In this document: positions 32,864 through 46,051 of the stretch, in pieces | How the letters are laid out: each line of letters begins with the position of its first letter | Position numbering within the stretch: the first letter of the stretch is position 1 | Assembly (NCBI GenBank): GCA_037954665.1 | Contig: JBBMOL010000435.1 | Location: forward strand, 186,001 to 250,000 | Origin: Laguncularia racemosa | Lineage: Eukaryota; Streptophyta; Magnoliopsida; Myrtales; Combretaceae | DNA length: 64,000 bases | Direction: 5' to 3' | Made by a program: the position numbers and the translations under genes | The notes under the pieces: generated by a model | What the model saw: the letters and a program-made list of their open reading frames with translations, nothing else | The model's database searches: none | Told to the model about the DNA's origin: nothing

Positions 32864-34446
32864 TGATAGACCCATTTTTACTCAATCTTTAAGTAAAAAT
32901 TGTGTTAATTATTATTGTTTTTATAGAAATCAATGGAAAGGGATTTTAAATTCTATCATTGTGATAAATCGGTTTTAAATGGAGTCAAGGTGCTAATCAA
33001 GTATTTTAAAAAATTTCATCACAACTTGGATCAAGACAAGGAATTACACCCCCGGAGGAAGCAGGTTTTGAGGCACGGAAATTTTTCAAACCGGTTAACA
33101 CGGGACAAAAAGGCAAAAATGAGGATTTTCAACAGAGAGAGACACGTTAAAGGACGGCCGTGGGGGAAACCCGTGGGAAAAAAACCGGGCTTAAACCCGT
33201 GGGGAAGCCGGACCAAGGAGAAGAAAGGTGGAACATAAACCAGTGAAGGCCGGTTTTTAAATCTAGCCGGGGTGAAACCCGGGGGACAACTGGCCCCGGA
33301 TGAAGATTTAAAAATATAAAGATGAAGGCCGGCTTAAATCTGGCCATGTTCAAACCGTGGTTCACACGGGCGCGGATGTGACTTGAAAAATATGCACAGA
33401 GGAGCCGGCTTGATACGCCGGTGTTGGAGCGTGCCGGGCAGACAATCTTCACTTCCGAAATCTATTGGAAAAGGAAAGATTTTTTTCATATTTGCTAGCA
33501 AAAGATCACAGCCCCCCCAAACAATATAAATAAAACCAAACCCCTAGGGGGTTAGGAAATTTTAAACTTTTGAATTTTTGGGATTTTGAAGAACCTTGGA
33601 TCACTTGGGCAAGCAAGAAACCCGGGGTTCATTATTTTTTTACTTTTTATTTTCGTTTTATTGATGAACATGTGAAGCTAAGCTACTTTTCTAGCCAAAG
33701 GGTCTAATGTTTAATTTTCCCACAATTGTGGGGTCAAATTGACTTGTATTATTTATTCTTTTTTTTCGGTATTCATATATTTTTCTGATCGTTTTGTCAT
33801 TATTATCTTTGTTGATTGGTATGAATAAGCTCTTCACTCAATTAGCAATTTAATAATGTCAACTACACGTAAAATCCGAAAATTGTTTGATTGTTCAGTC
33901 TTAGGACGCAAACATGTTTGGTTATAAAAGAGTGATCAAATTTCATGTTAGGAGGTGTGTGATAAAGTTAATGGGTTTTCTTATAATCTACTAGAATAAA
34001 ATTTGGGGGTTTCTCTAATCTTAATGCTTTTGAAGATTAAATCAAAAGCGCTTGTAAAAAGGGTTTTTTAATCAATAAAAGAAATAATTAAAAGCGTTTG
34101 TCTGAGGTTACGAGGAAGAAGGAGAGATAGGTTGTAGAGCTTGTTAATAAACCAAACCATTTATCTAAACAAAAGAGAACTTTTTCATCGTGATCAATTC
34201 CTAAAATTAAAACCCCATCTTGATTCCTTTGGCTAGGTTTTTTATCAATATACAACTTTCTTAACTTTTTTTAACTTTGTTCAATTCAAAAAACCAAAAC
34301 CCCCCCCATTTTTCCCTTTTTTCCTTTTTTCCCCTTTAAAATAGAAATAATTTTTAACCAACTCTGTGGTTCGACCCAACTCACCACTATATGAAAATCA
34401 TATATTGCGGGAGTGGGTTTTATTTTTTTTTGGTTTGCCCCCATAA
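32864..34446 (+). repeat. 5' LTR of A(+), noisy copy
   Basis: Starts TGATAGA and ends near CCCATA where clean copies have CCCATCA. It contains degraded CACGG/CCGTG blocks (33050-33430). Many one-base gains and losses, mostly in homopolymers, separate it from the clean LTRs. Confidence 0.8.
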
Positions 34447-34452
34447 AATTTT

Positions 34453-34469
34453 TGGGCGCCCTGCCGGGG
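34453..34469 (+). other. Primer binding site of A(+), noisy copy
   Basis: TGGGCGCCCTGCCGGGG follows the 5' LTR and is recognisable as the tRNA-Asp primer site with small errors. Its presence proves this is a 5' LTR. Confidence 0.65.
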
Positions 34470-34498
34470 TTGGTGTAAAAATTTATTTCTATTCTTGT

Positions 34499-36690
34499 AT
34501 GACTCGTTCTTCTCAGACAGGTAACTAACTTATAATCCGGAGATTGAGAAAACCCTAAGAGGCGCGACAAGAAGCTGATACCCCCCGGGACCGAATTTTA
34601 GTATCAGATTTGTTGTTTTCATCCCTTGTTCGAAAAAGGACGACATGGCAAATTGAAAAACCCAAAAAGGGGATTTGGGCTCACCATGTGAACAAAACCC
34701 CTTTTGCATTCACTACCCAACTAGCTGTGGAATTGGTTAAAATCTGGGTTTAATACATCTCTACCTACATTCAGGGCCCTTAAAAAAGATCCCCAACTTT
34801 TTTGAAAAAAAAAGAGTTCCCACATAGTGTGTTTAGTATAGGCCGCAAGGGAAAATAACCGACGATAAAATAAGCTACGATTTTTCCCATTTTTTTTAAG
34901 TACAAAAGCTAAAGTTTGGGTTGTTTTATTTGCCCTAGGTTCTATAACCACATGGACTGATAGGTGAGACCTTCTTGGACAAATTTTTCCCCCGCATCCA
35001 GGCCCGCGGGTTTAAAAAAAAGAAATTTGGGTAAAAAAAAAGGGGAAAAACCGGCTTTCATGGTTTTGGGGAGGGGTTTTCAAGCAACTTTGTGCAAGCT
35101 GCCCCAACAGGGGGATATTTGAACAACTCCATCCAATCTTCTACGAGGGCCAAATTCCGATGGGGGGAAAGATGAGGAGCTGCAAGTGGAGGGCCCCATA
35201 GTAAAAAAAACCCCCGGGTAACTGGGAATTGACTCCTTAGGGGCCGTCAATTCGAAAAATTTTGGGGTATACAGTACGTCTTCAAGGAAGGAAAATGAGG
35301 TAAATTGTTAACCAAAAAACAGAAATTCAATTTTCCTCCCTTTGCAGGCTGCTTTTTAAAAAATGCAGCAGGTAAAGGTTTGTGGAATTGCGCTGCCCCC
35401 TAATCACCCCGCCCCGACATTTTCCCCCACATTGCAAGAGACAACCATAAAACACGCCAATGCTGAGGGGATTTCCGGGACAACCGAAAAGGGAATAGAC
35501 CCCTACCGAATACTTACAATCCGGATGGAGGGATCATCCAAATTTTCCAAGGGCAAAAACCCCAAAAGTTTCCAAACAATTCCACCCTAAAGCCATCACC
35601 CACGTACCCCCAAGCTCCTTCCACTTCAGGTATCCCCCTTGGGGATATTTTTAAAGCTCTAGCTGTAATACCAAACAATTTCAGGGGGAAAAGAGAAAAA
35701 GCATTCAAAATTTAAGCATCAGGTAAGCCAACTGCTTCAGCGTCAATAGTTAAAGCTCAAGGAATTCCCTTTCTCAAACTTTTCCAAACCCGAAGAAAAG
35801 CTTACCCATTATTTTTGGAAGGGGAACAGAAAGCGGGTCAAATAAAAAAGGAAATCCGTAAATTTGGGGAAAGAGACCAAGAAAGAGACTTCGACCCAAG
35901 CCAGAAAGGGCGACCCAGATTAGCAAGCTCTAGTGAGCCCATCGAAGGTCCATTGATACCACCCCCTTTTCCCTCCAATTAGCGAAATCCAAGGAGGAAG
36001 GGGAAAAAAAAGAGATTTTTTGGAAACGTTTCGTAAAGTCGGGGTAAATTTTTCCTTTACTTGATGAAATTAAAGCAAATACCCGCTATGTAGATTCCTA
36101 AAGGGGCTTGGCACAACAAAAGGAAGCTAAAGGAATAAAAGTTTAGGTGGAAAAATGTTTCAGCTATTTTTCAAAAAACTTCCTCCAAATGAAAGGAAAC
36201 CCGGGTATGTTCGCCATTCCTGCAAAATATAGTTTTGGAAAATCGCAAACCCAGGGTTTTGTCTGGGAAAGTTTCTATCAATGTCATGCCTTTGCTATTT
36301 ATCAATGTTAAATGTTGGTCCTTTAAAGGAAACGGGATTATTTTTTTCAACTTGCTGATAGTCCAAAATTTACCTGAGGAGTTCTAGAGGTGTTTTAGTT
36401 CAAGCAAAGGGGTTTGGTTTTTCCCCGCTGATTTTTTTTGGCTTGACTGGATGTAGTGATTCTCATACTTTATCACGATATATTAGGGCGACCATTCCTT
36501 AAACTTCTAAAACAAAATCGATGTAAATGATGGCCCCTCACTATGGAATTTGATGGTGAGTGATTAAAATTTAACATTTTGATGCCATGAAAATCCAACG
36601 ATATCTCTCTTTTTTTATTTCGGATGCTTTAAACCCCTCACCCCAGCCCAAGGGAAACTAAAACCTTATCTGAAAATTTTGCCCCCGGAA
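34499..36690 (+). pseudogene. A(+) gag-protease, noisy copy
   Basis: ATG at 34499 (ATGACTCGTTC, as in A(-)) starts the gag. Scattered gag pieces follow, and at about 35805-36690 a damaged version of 3-917 with the protease region. At the site of A(-)'s TAA this copy reads CAA (near 35730), so gag and protease were one frame. All other breaks are best treated as sequencing error because the clean copy of the same place is open. Confidence 0.75.
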
Positions 36691-38005
36691 AACCCAGCCA
36701 AAAACGTTAAAGAAAGGCCTTTATGGGAGGGAACCCCGAAAAAAAAAAAAAAAATTTTTTTTTTTGGATTAGTTTTGGGTTTTTTTTAGTTTTTTTTTGT
36801 TTTTTTAGGGTTTTTTTTGATTTTTGTGTAGTTTTAAATCTTTTGGGTCGACGCAAAGGTAATATCATTAGATGACACTTTTTCCCGAGCTTAAAAGGGG
36901 CACCCAATACTAAGGGAATACCAATATTTTTCCTCTTCTTTTCTTAATGTCCTTTGGTTGTTAAATTCCTCTTCAATTGTGCTAATTAGGAAAAGTGAGG
37001 GCCGTTAAACTAAGTGTGGGGGGGGAGGATAAAAAAATATAGATAAAAAGAAATAATTATACCCGAATGTTTGTTTCCTAAGCAATTTTAAGCTAAATTT
37101 TTTTTAAAATTACATGAAATCTAGAATTGTCTAAATGTTTTTTAATAAGCATCTACAAAAGTGAAATTGATTTTCAAAAGCTTTACTCACCCATGCTGTG
37201 ATTAGAAACATGGGTTTAAAAAAAGTAGTGAAATCTTTTAAGAAACAAAATTTTCCTTGTATTTTGCTTTAGAAAAGGAAGTCTAAGAGTAGGGCGAGTC
37301 CTTAAGTGAAAAATAAACAAGTTTACTTCTAGTTATATTTCTACTATAACTCTTTGAAAAAAAAAAAAAAACAAATCAAAACATACCTTTTCTCTAAAGT
37401 TCAAGTAATTGAGTTAAGAGTATTCAAATTGAATGTTGCGTGAGGAAGAGTCCGTAGGGTATATCAAAAAACCCGTCACTTGGTGATGAGCTCGGGAATG
37501 CCGACCAAGAACTCACTATAACGATAAGGGGGAAAAAAGGCAAAAAATTTATGAAAAGAACGGGCAAAAACCTCAAAACAGTGCTTTAATAAATCAAAAA
37601 AAATGAATGTAAACATTCATTGAATAAAACAAATATAAAAGGGGGAATTTGGGGGGGGGGGGGGGGAAACTTGCAAGGTTATATTTTGCTAATTTTCCAA
37701 TTTTAATTTAAATTGGGGGGTTTTTCTTTTTTGGGTTAAGTATTTACTTTTGGGAAAAAAAATTCTTTTTTCTAAACTGAGGATTAAAATTTGTTTTTTT
37801 TTAGATTAGCTATTGAAATTTTTTCCCAAAAAAAAATTTATCACAGGAAACCAGTTTTTGGTTGAATAAGACATTAAAACTACAAGTCATGAATTACAAA
37901 AAGAATAGATGCTTGGGAAAGAAAAAAGAAAATTTTATAAAATGATAGATTTCTCAATTTATTTATGCATTGCTTAGGGCAACAGGGTTTAAGGTGGGGG
38001 AATTT
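36691..38005 (+). other. A(+) 3' non-coding region, noisy copy
   Basis: Noisy copy of 918-2269. The internal purine tract is near 37013-37028, and the hairpin is damaged. At about 37648-37666 a run of G replaces some 45 bases of the clean copy, a clear sequencing or consensus artefact. No ORF. Confidence 0.75.
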
Positions 38006-39586
38006 TGAAGAGCCATTTTACTCAAACTTTATAGTATAAATTGTGTTAAATTTTTTTGTTTATAGAAATCATAAGGAAATGGTACTTTTTAAATTTTATC
38101 ATGTGAAAAATCGGTAAATGGAGTCAAGGGTGCTAATTCAAGTATTTTTGAGAAAATCATCACAATTGGATCAAGACAAGGGAATACACCACCGGGGGAA
38201 GCACGGTTTTTAGGGATGGCCCAAGGTTCAAACCGTTTTTCACACGGGCAAGAAGGCGAAAAAATTTCAACAGAGAGAGACACGGCTTAGGGCACGGCCG
38301 TGGGGAACCCGGGGAGAAACCCTCTTGAACCGTGGTGGAAGCCAGGACCCAAAGGGGAAAAAGTTGGAACATCAACCCGATGAAGGACCTTGAAATCTAG
38401 CCGTGGTGTACCGTGGGACGCACTGGACACGGATGAAGACTTGAAGATTATCACAGATGAAGGGGACGGGGTTTAAATTGGTCGTTGTCTAACCGTGGTT
38501 CACATTGGGCGCGGAGATGACTTGAAGAATTGCACAGAGGATGGGCCCGGGTTGATCCCGACCGTGTGTTGGAGTGTGCCAGGCAGCGAATCTTCATTCT
38601 CGAAATCACGGAAAAAGGGAAAAAATTTTTATACTTGTACAAAAGATCAAGCCATTCCCAAAAAATATAAAAAAAAACCCAAACCCAAGGGTTAGGACAA
38701 CTTTTAAAAATTTTTAATCTTTTAAACTTTAAAAACCTTGGGTCATCTTGGAGGGAGACAAGCAACCGGTTCATTATGTTTTTAAATTTTTATTTTCGGT
38801 TTTTTTATGAACATGTGTAGCTAACTACTTTTCTAGCCAAAGGGTCATAAATTTTTTAATTCTCCACAATTTTGAGGCTAATTGACTTGTATTTATTTAT
38901 TCTTTTTTTTCGGGTATCATAATCTTTGATCTTTGTCATTATTTTCTTTTTTGATTTTTAGAATAGAGCCCTTTTACTCAATTAGCAAGTTAAAATATTG
39001 TCAACTACACGTCAAACCGTAATTGTTTGATTGTTCTAGTCTTTGGAGCAATAAAATGTTTTGGGTTTAAAAGAGAGATCGAATTTATGTTATGGAGGTG
39101 GTATCAGTTTTAAAAAAAATTTCTTTAAATCTACGGGAGAAATTTGGGGGTCCCTCTAGATTTAATGCTATTGATAATTAAATCTTAAACGCTTGTCAAA
39201 AGGGTTGTTTTTTCAATAAGAGAAATAATTAAAACGCTTTTTCTGAGGTTATCAAGGAAGTAAGGAGAGAAGGTTGTTAGAGCTTGTTAATAACCATAAC
39301 CAGTTTTTCTAGAAAAAAAGAATAGAGAACTTTGCATCGATATCAAATTTTAGAATTAAAAACCATTTGATTCCTTTGGCTAGGGTTTTTATCAATTACA
39401 ACTTTTTAACTTGTTTTAAAATTTGTTCAAATTTACAAACCAAACCCCCCATTTTTCCTTTTTTTTTTATTCTCCCTTTAAAAGAAATAAGTTTAAACCC
39501 AAACTTGTGGATTCGACCCCACTCACCCCTATACAAGTCATATAATTGCTGGAGAGGTTTTTTTTTTTTTGGATTCGACACCATCA
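38006..39586 (+). repeat. 3' LTR of A(+), noisy copy
   Basis: Counterpart of 2270-3902 with frequent short gaps. It ends GACACCATCA at 39586, directly before AGGTA. Confidence 0.8.
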
Positions 39587-40475
39587 AGGTATAATTATAT
39601 TCCCATGGGATGCCAAAATGTCCCCACAAATTTGTTGGAACAGAACATTTTTTGGATAACAATCAAAGGGGCCCCCTGCGATTTTTCTCTATTCTAAGGC
39701 ATTGATTTATGAAGATTTTTTGTTTTTTGTATCTTTTTAAAAGTTTATTGAACTATTTTGGGTTTATTTTGGGTTTTTGGGACCTTTTATTTTTTGTAAC
39801 TTTTATTTTGGGTTTGCCACCTTTAAAAATGGAAAATTGTAATTTTGAGCACTTTTTTTCCCTAGGGTAGCAATATAAATACTTTCTTAAAAGTGGGGTT
39901 TTAGGGGCTTATCATTTTTTAGAAAAAACACCTCCTTTCCATGAGAAAAGGTTATACCTTTGGGTTTCCAAAATCTTATATATTTCAATACCGAGTTGAA
40001 ATTGTGGGGGGTTTCAACATCTTGAAATTTGGGGAGTTATATCAATTTTTTTTTTTGTGATTTTCTTTCTTTTCTAGTGTGTCAATCTAGGGGTTTAATT
40101 TAGTAGTTTTTGGCAGAAAATTTCTTGTTGTTATTCACGAAAATTTTATGTTATTTTATGGATTATCAAATTGATCCGATTTATCTTTGAGGATTCCTTG
40201 ATAACGTGTTCTTCATTATTTGGAAAAAAGGGGTTTTTTTTGTTATGGTTTTTTTTTTGTCAAATTGAAAATTCTTTGCATGGATTACATAAATTGAGTG
40301 GTTAGAAGGAAATTTTTATTTGGTATTCAATTTTTAAACATTGGGTTTTTTGAATTTCATCATTTCATCATTAGGGTTCAATTGAAAAGTGCCCTTTTTT
40401 GGGTCCCATTTTTCCTTTATTGAGATAGTTTTTTTTTAATCTTTTGGGTGTGATTTTAAAATGTGTTTTGGCACT

Positions 40476-43180
40476 AATCTTTTTGGGGATTAGATCCCTT
40501 TTTTGTAGAAGGGAAATTTTTGTATTCAATTTCGTGAAAGGGTCATAATTAGGGTTGATCAATGAAAACCGAAATTTTGTTGTTGTTTTGTTTGAGATTG
40601 CGAAAAATTTCTTTGGATTGGGATTTTATTTGGTGATTTTTTGGGTTTGATTTGCGAAGGTTATTATATCACTTTGTGGACAAAATTCAGGGAAAGGGAG
40701 AAGTACAAATGAAGTTTACTTTAGCAAATTTTTTTGAAAATTTTGAAAATTACCAATTTTTTCCGTAATACTTGTGGCGTGAGGGGTTGTGTTTTTGTTT
40801 TTTCCCTTTTAATTCCTTGTGTAAATTTAAAATTTTGAAAACAATTTGCAGATTACATTTAAATTTGATTAGTAAAGGGAAATTTTTTGAATTCAAATCA
40901 TAAAAATTAAGTTTTGGGAGTTTAAAGTTCTTTTTGAATTGAATTCATTTTTACCAATTTAGGGAAGGGTTGCTTTAAATGAAGTTATTTGAATTTTAAA
41001 ATTTAAAGTTGCTACCATAGTGGGATTCGGAATTCATTTTGGAAAGCTATTATTAATCTTTTGTCTTCATTTTTCCGTGGAAGTTGAAGACTACTTGTAA
41101 TCAATATTCACTTTTTGTTCCGTGGAAGGATACCAAAACGTTGTTATTGTATTGTTGATGTGGAGTGAACTTGTGGAAATTAAAAATTTTCCCCAAAACC
41201 CTGATTTTGGCTTGTTTGGGAAGTGTATTACACTGAGTTGCAATTTTAAAAATTGAACATTTAATGGGTTTTTTTTTGTTTGCTTTGAGTTGCTATTTTG
41301 TGGTTTTAAAAAAGTATGTAGTGGAATGTTACCCCTTTAATCATAAACGTTTTTAGGAACAACATACAAAATCTACAATAGTCTAATGACAGTGAGAATG
41401 GGGGGTTGGGTGAAGAAGCGAATACCCGGTTAGTGGGGGACTGGGCGTAATTGGCAGCAGGGGAACTTTGGAGGGCAAACCGAGCTTACACTATGGGTTT
41501 CTAACCTAGAAAGAGTTATAGGATGACTTTACCACAACCACCAGTGGTAAAAACCCAACCCGCCCCCCCCAAAATAGCTCCCAAAACCTCATCGAAATAA
41601 TAGTTGGGGATGGGGACTAAATAGAAGGATGGGTGGGAGCTATTCCAAACAGGGGAAAAAAGGGTGATAATTTTGGGGGCAAAACCCAAATCAAAAGGGA
41701 TTTCAGGCCACCCGGGTTTTTGGAGTTTTGAAACTACAAGCCCTCCTTGATTGAAGGGATTAGCAAAGAGTACCTAGACTGGGAGATAAGGGCGAAGGTC
41801 CCTTCAAAAGTTTTGAGTCGACGACATACTAGGGGTCAGATTGGCGCGGAAAATTTTAGGGGTTTCTCATTTGGGGGAAGAAACTGATCACATAGGGTCG
41901 GGGGGAAGGGGAGGGTTTTGACCTGAGGGTATAAAGGTTTTTAAGGAAAAAGGGTTTATCCTAGCACTACAAAACAGGGGCTGTTTATCCGCAAACCTTG
42001 AGGTAGGGGGGGTAAAAAATGGATGATTTATGTGCAGGGGAATTTTAGACCCCAGATTTGGTGTGGGTTTTTTTTTTGAGCCTCCGAACAAACATAGCAC
42101 GATTTGCTCAGGGAAAAAATGAATACGTTATTGTTGACTGCACGCATAAACCCTTGATGGGCTATTCAGTTGGCCTTAAAAAAAGAGAGACAAAGGAGGT
42201 CCAACTTTTTAGGGCTCCCAGTTGGCCCCAAATTTTCTAATAGCCCATCTCTCGACAGTGATAGGGGGGCAAAGGCGGTAGGTGAGGGAGCAGGTATGGA
42301 CACTACTACCCAAAAACCCTTTTTAAAAGAAAACTTTCCCCCCTAGGAAGGGGAAAGAGGTCATGGGACCCGAAACAGGCAGACTGTTCCCCCGGGTCAC
42401 TATGGGAAAGCGCGCCAGATAAAATGTTTTAAAGCTGGGATTTGGGGAATGGGGTGCCAGTGTCCAAATAAGGGTGATGACTGTTATAGGGCATTGGAAG
42501 GATATTGAGGGTGACCCGAACAAACGAGCCCTTTGATCACCAACAGCTTGCAGGATATTATGATATCAAATGCAAAACGCCTAGGAGCTACTGGGGGAAA
42601 AAATCTATCCCTCAAGTGTTTCGCAGGATTTTGCTACATCTCCTATATCAGTGAATTTAAAGGGAAAAATTTTCCATACCTCTTGCAAATTAGATAAAAC
42701 CCCTTGGGACCATCTCGTAGTGGTATTGCATGATGTTTTTATCGCTGCAAGTAACAAGTTCCCAAAGTCTACTATCCCCATCCCAGTCCTTACATTTCAT
42801 TGGGTTGGGTAAAGGGGGGTATCTTTTTACCCCTTTGGGCAAAATTTCCCGTGAGTGCGGGGGAGAAAATCTGAGAGATCCTTTTTGATATAGTTCCTAT
42901 GCATGCTTCCATTTTTCGTTGGTCGGCCTGGTTTTATGATCGATGGGCGATACATGATGGGTTTTAAAAAACCCCATGTTCAGCATGGGCGACACCATAA
43001 ACCCATTACTAAAGACTCTACTAAGGTCCGGGGTTTTTTAAAAACAGGTCAGGCATCCATCCATACCGGTTATCGGGGGTGGGCAACAGAATCCTAGGGT
43101 TCAATTCCACAAGATCCTTTAGATTGGTGGGCAAATCTTTCAGAAGCCCAGGAGAGATGGGAAAAATTCTGGCACTGTCA
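40476..43180 (+). pseudogene. C1 leader and gag-protease, noisy copy
   Basis: Counterpart of 4797-7667. The leader runs to about 41380, where the gag ATG itself is damaged. Pieces of gag, zinc knuckle (near 42420-42470) and protease (near 42720-42980) follow in order. No open frame of useful length survives; the clean copy should be used for interpretation. Confidence 0.75.
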
Positions 43181-44143
43181 ACCTCTTAGAACCCAATTTT
43201 TGGGTGTTAAAAATTTCCATATTTTTTTTTTTTTGCTTTATTTTAATAAACTTTGAGAATAATCTTACAGGGGACAATAAAATTCTCCATGGGAGCCAAA
43301 ATGCCACAAATTAGTTGGACACAGAAAATTTTTTTGGTAACAATCAAAGCCCGCGCGATTTTTCTCTATTCTAGGCATTGGTTTTAAGTTTTGTTTTTTT
43401 GTCTTGTAAATTTTTTATTGAACTATTTTGGTTTTATTTTGGTTTTTTTGGGGCATTTATTTTTTTGTAACTTTTTATTTAGGGTTTTGCCACCTTAAAA
43501 AATGGCAAACTTGGGAATTTTGACCTTTTAACCCTAGGATAGCAAGTATAAATACTTGTTAAGAGATGGTTTTTTGGGCTTTTCATTTTGTAGATTAAAC
43601 ACCCCTTTCACTTTAAATTAGGGTTCATACCTTGGTTCCAAACCCTTTTCAATTTTAATACCAAAAGTTGAAATTGGGCGAGGCAACATCTTTAAATTGT
43701 GATTTATCAAAATTTTATTTTGTTGTGAATTTTTTTTTCTTTTTCTAGTGTGTCAATTAGGGTTTTAATGAGATTTGTTCTTGGTCAGAATTACTGTTGT
43801 TATTCACAAAATTTTTTGCTTATTTTAAAGGAATACAAAAGATCCGATTCATCTTTGAGGATTTCCTTGATAAAGTTTTTTCATTATTGGGAAAAAAGGG
43901 TTGTTTGTTACGGGTTTTTTTTTTTGTCAAATTTAGGAAATTTATTTGCGTGGTTACATGAAATTAATTTTTTTATAAGGCATTTTTATTGTGGTATTCT
44001 AATTATTCATTGGGTTTTTTGAATTTCATCATTTCTCATTGGGTTCCCCAATGAAAAGTGCGATTTTTGGATCCCATTTTGCCTTGACTTGAGAATTTTT
44101 TTTTAAACTTTTGGATGTCTTTTAAGTGTGTTTTGGCACATCA
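43155..44143 (+). repeat. 3' LTR of C1, noisy copy
   Basis: Counterpart of 7616-8626, ending GGCACATCA at 44143. The palindromic TATA region is near 43545-43562 with small losses. Confidence 0.75.
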
Positions 44144-46046
44144 AAGAGAGATGATTATAATAAGGGGTGAAAAAAAAAATGAAAAAGAGATGAATGGATC
44201 CTGCCTCCGGGGCCCAAATTTAAAACCCAACGGCTGTGTGGTTTAAGATTCACGGCCACACACCGGCCCTTTTATACCGGGGCCTCCCAAGCTGTTTTCC
44301 CCCTATAAATTTTTTAAACTCCATACACGGTCACAAACAGGGGTGTAAAAAAACCCGGAAAAAAAATTTTAATATACACGCCCTATGGTACATGGGCCCT
44401 TTGTAGGGGTGTAACCTTTGTGTATGAAACTACCTTTTTCACGGCCCTGAAAATAAGAATATGTGGGAAGTATCTCTGTTAAAGCACAATACCACCTCCG
44501 TTGAGTTTTTCTACCCCCTAAAATTTTTTAACATAATTCTCATGTCATCTTCAAGATCCAAACATAATATTGCCCTTCAAGTCATCAACAACAAAAAAAA
44601 AAATAGAATGGGGGTTTGATGAAAGAAAAATTTACCTAAAAACAAAATGGGTTCCTCCCATCAAACGCTTTTGGTTAACATCGTTTGCTCGACGAAATGA
44701 GATTGAACCTAAATTAATTCACAAGAAGGTGGAGTCTAAACTCCTCTTGGCCCTCTTTTTCCCTTGAGTCCCAAAATATAGCTTCAATCGTTGCCCATTT
44801 ACTTTGAAGGTGTGTCCACTCGGGTGTTCCAATTCCACCGCTCCATGAGCGGAGACTTTTATCACCTTAAACGGCCCGGACCACTTCGATCTCAACTTAC
44901 CTAGGAAAAGCTTTGAATAAGAGAACATGATCTCCCTCACGAAAATTGTTTCGGATGATGAATCCGCATGTCATTATACCGCTTCATCCTCTCCTTATAA
45001 ACTCGCATGTTATCATAAGCCATTGTAAGCCATTCATTGAGTTTCATTCAGCTGAAACTTCCTCTTCTTACTAGCAGCCTCTAAGTCTATGTTAAGAGTA
45101 CGCAAAGCCTAGAAAGCTCTATGTTCTAACTCCATTGGCAAATGGCAAGCTTTCCCAAACACTAGTTGGTATGGGGTGGTACCTAAAGGAGTTTTGAAAG
45201 CTGTCCTATAGGCCCCACAATGCATCATCCAATTTTTCCAACCAATCCCTTTGGTGATGCTCCCACTGTCTTCTCTAGAATCCTTTTTAGCTCACGGTTA
45301 GAAACTTCTACTTGACCACTTATCTATGGGTGATAGGGGGTTGCTAATCTATGGGTGACCCCATATCGCTTCAGCACCTTCCTCCAATTGCACATTACAG
45401 AAATGTGTTCTCCTATCACTAATTAAAGCCCGTGGTGTTCCAACCTAGAGAAAAGTTTCTGCAAGAATTTTACCACTACTCTAGCATCATTGGTGGGCAA
45501 AGATTGGGCTTCTACCCATTTAGACACATAATCCACCGCCACAAATATATACTTGTTCCCGAAAGAATTGGGGAAGGGTCCCATCAAATCAATCCCCCAC
45601 ACGTCAAAGATCTCACACCTCCAATATGAAATTTCGGGGCATTTCATCACGTTTGACATACTCCCCACTCGTTGCATCTGTCACAAGTCTTCACAAAATT
45701 AAAGGAATCCTTTAATATAGTTGGCCAATAAAATCTTGATTCCAAAATCTTGTGGGTTGTCCGATTCACACTATAATGACCACCAGTTGGCCCGGTGTGA
45801 TAGTGCTTTAAAATCTCCTGCCCTTCTTGCTCAGATACACCATCGTCTAATCACTTGATCTGCACAGACATGGAACAAGAATGGTTCCTCCCAATAATAG
45901 TGCTTTAACTCAGCAAAGAAACGCTTCTTTGCTAAGAAGTTTTGTTACTAATGGAGTACAATACAGACAAGGTAATTTGCAGAATCAGCAAACCAAGGTT
46001 CAGAGGTGTTACTTACCTTGTTAATCTGATAGAGTCCTTCCTTTGG
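44144..46046 (-). pseudogene. Element B post-integrase region and integrase, second copy
   Basis: Counterpart of 8627-10544. From about 44650 the match to the clean copy becomes very close, with only a few one-base gains or losses (for example near 45213, 45262 and 45381). Zinc domain, WGIDLMGPF and the GPY-type end are all visible. Shared stops, such as the TAA before GQVEVSN, are therefore real features of the element. Confidence 0.85.
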
Positions 46047-46051
46047 AAAAG

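Larger units (their letters stand above)
32864..39586 (+). mobile_element. A(+), complete noisy copy
   Basis: Both LTRs are present (32864 to about 34446 and about 38006-39586), with target duplications AAGTA (32859-32863) and AGGTA (39587-39591). The right half equals window positions 1-3902. It is the only place where the 5' half of A(+) can be seen. Length about 6.7 kb, as for A(-). Confidence 0.85.
32751..44143 (+). mobile_element. C1, second (noisy) copy with complete A(+) inside
   Basis: Left end TGATGGG at 32751 with GAAGA at 32746-32750; 113 bp of 5' LTR; A(+) at 32864-39586; rest of the 5' LTR 39587 to about 40475; primer site near 40484-40496; gag-protease about 41380-43180; 3' LTR about 43155-44143. 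Order and junctions are those of 3903-8626. This copy alone shows the left end of C1. Confidence 0.8.
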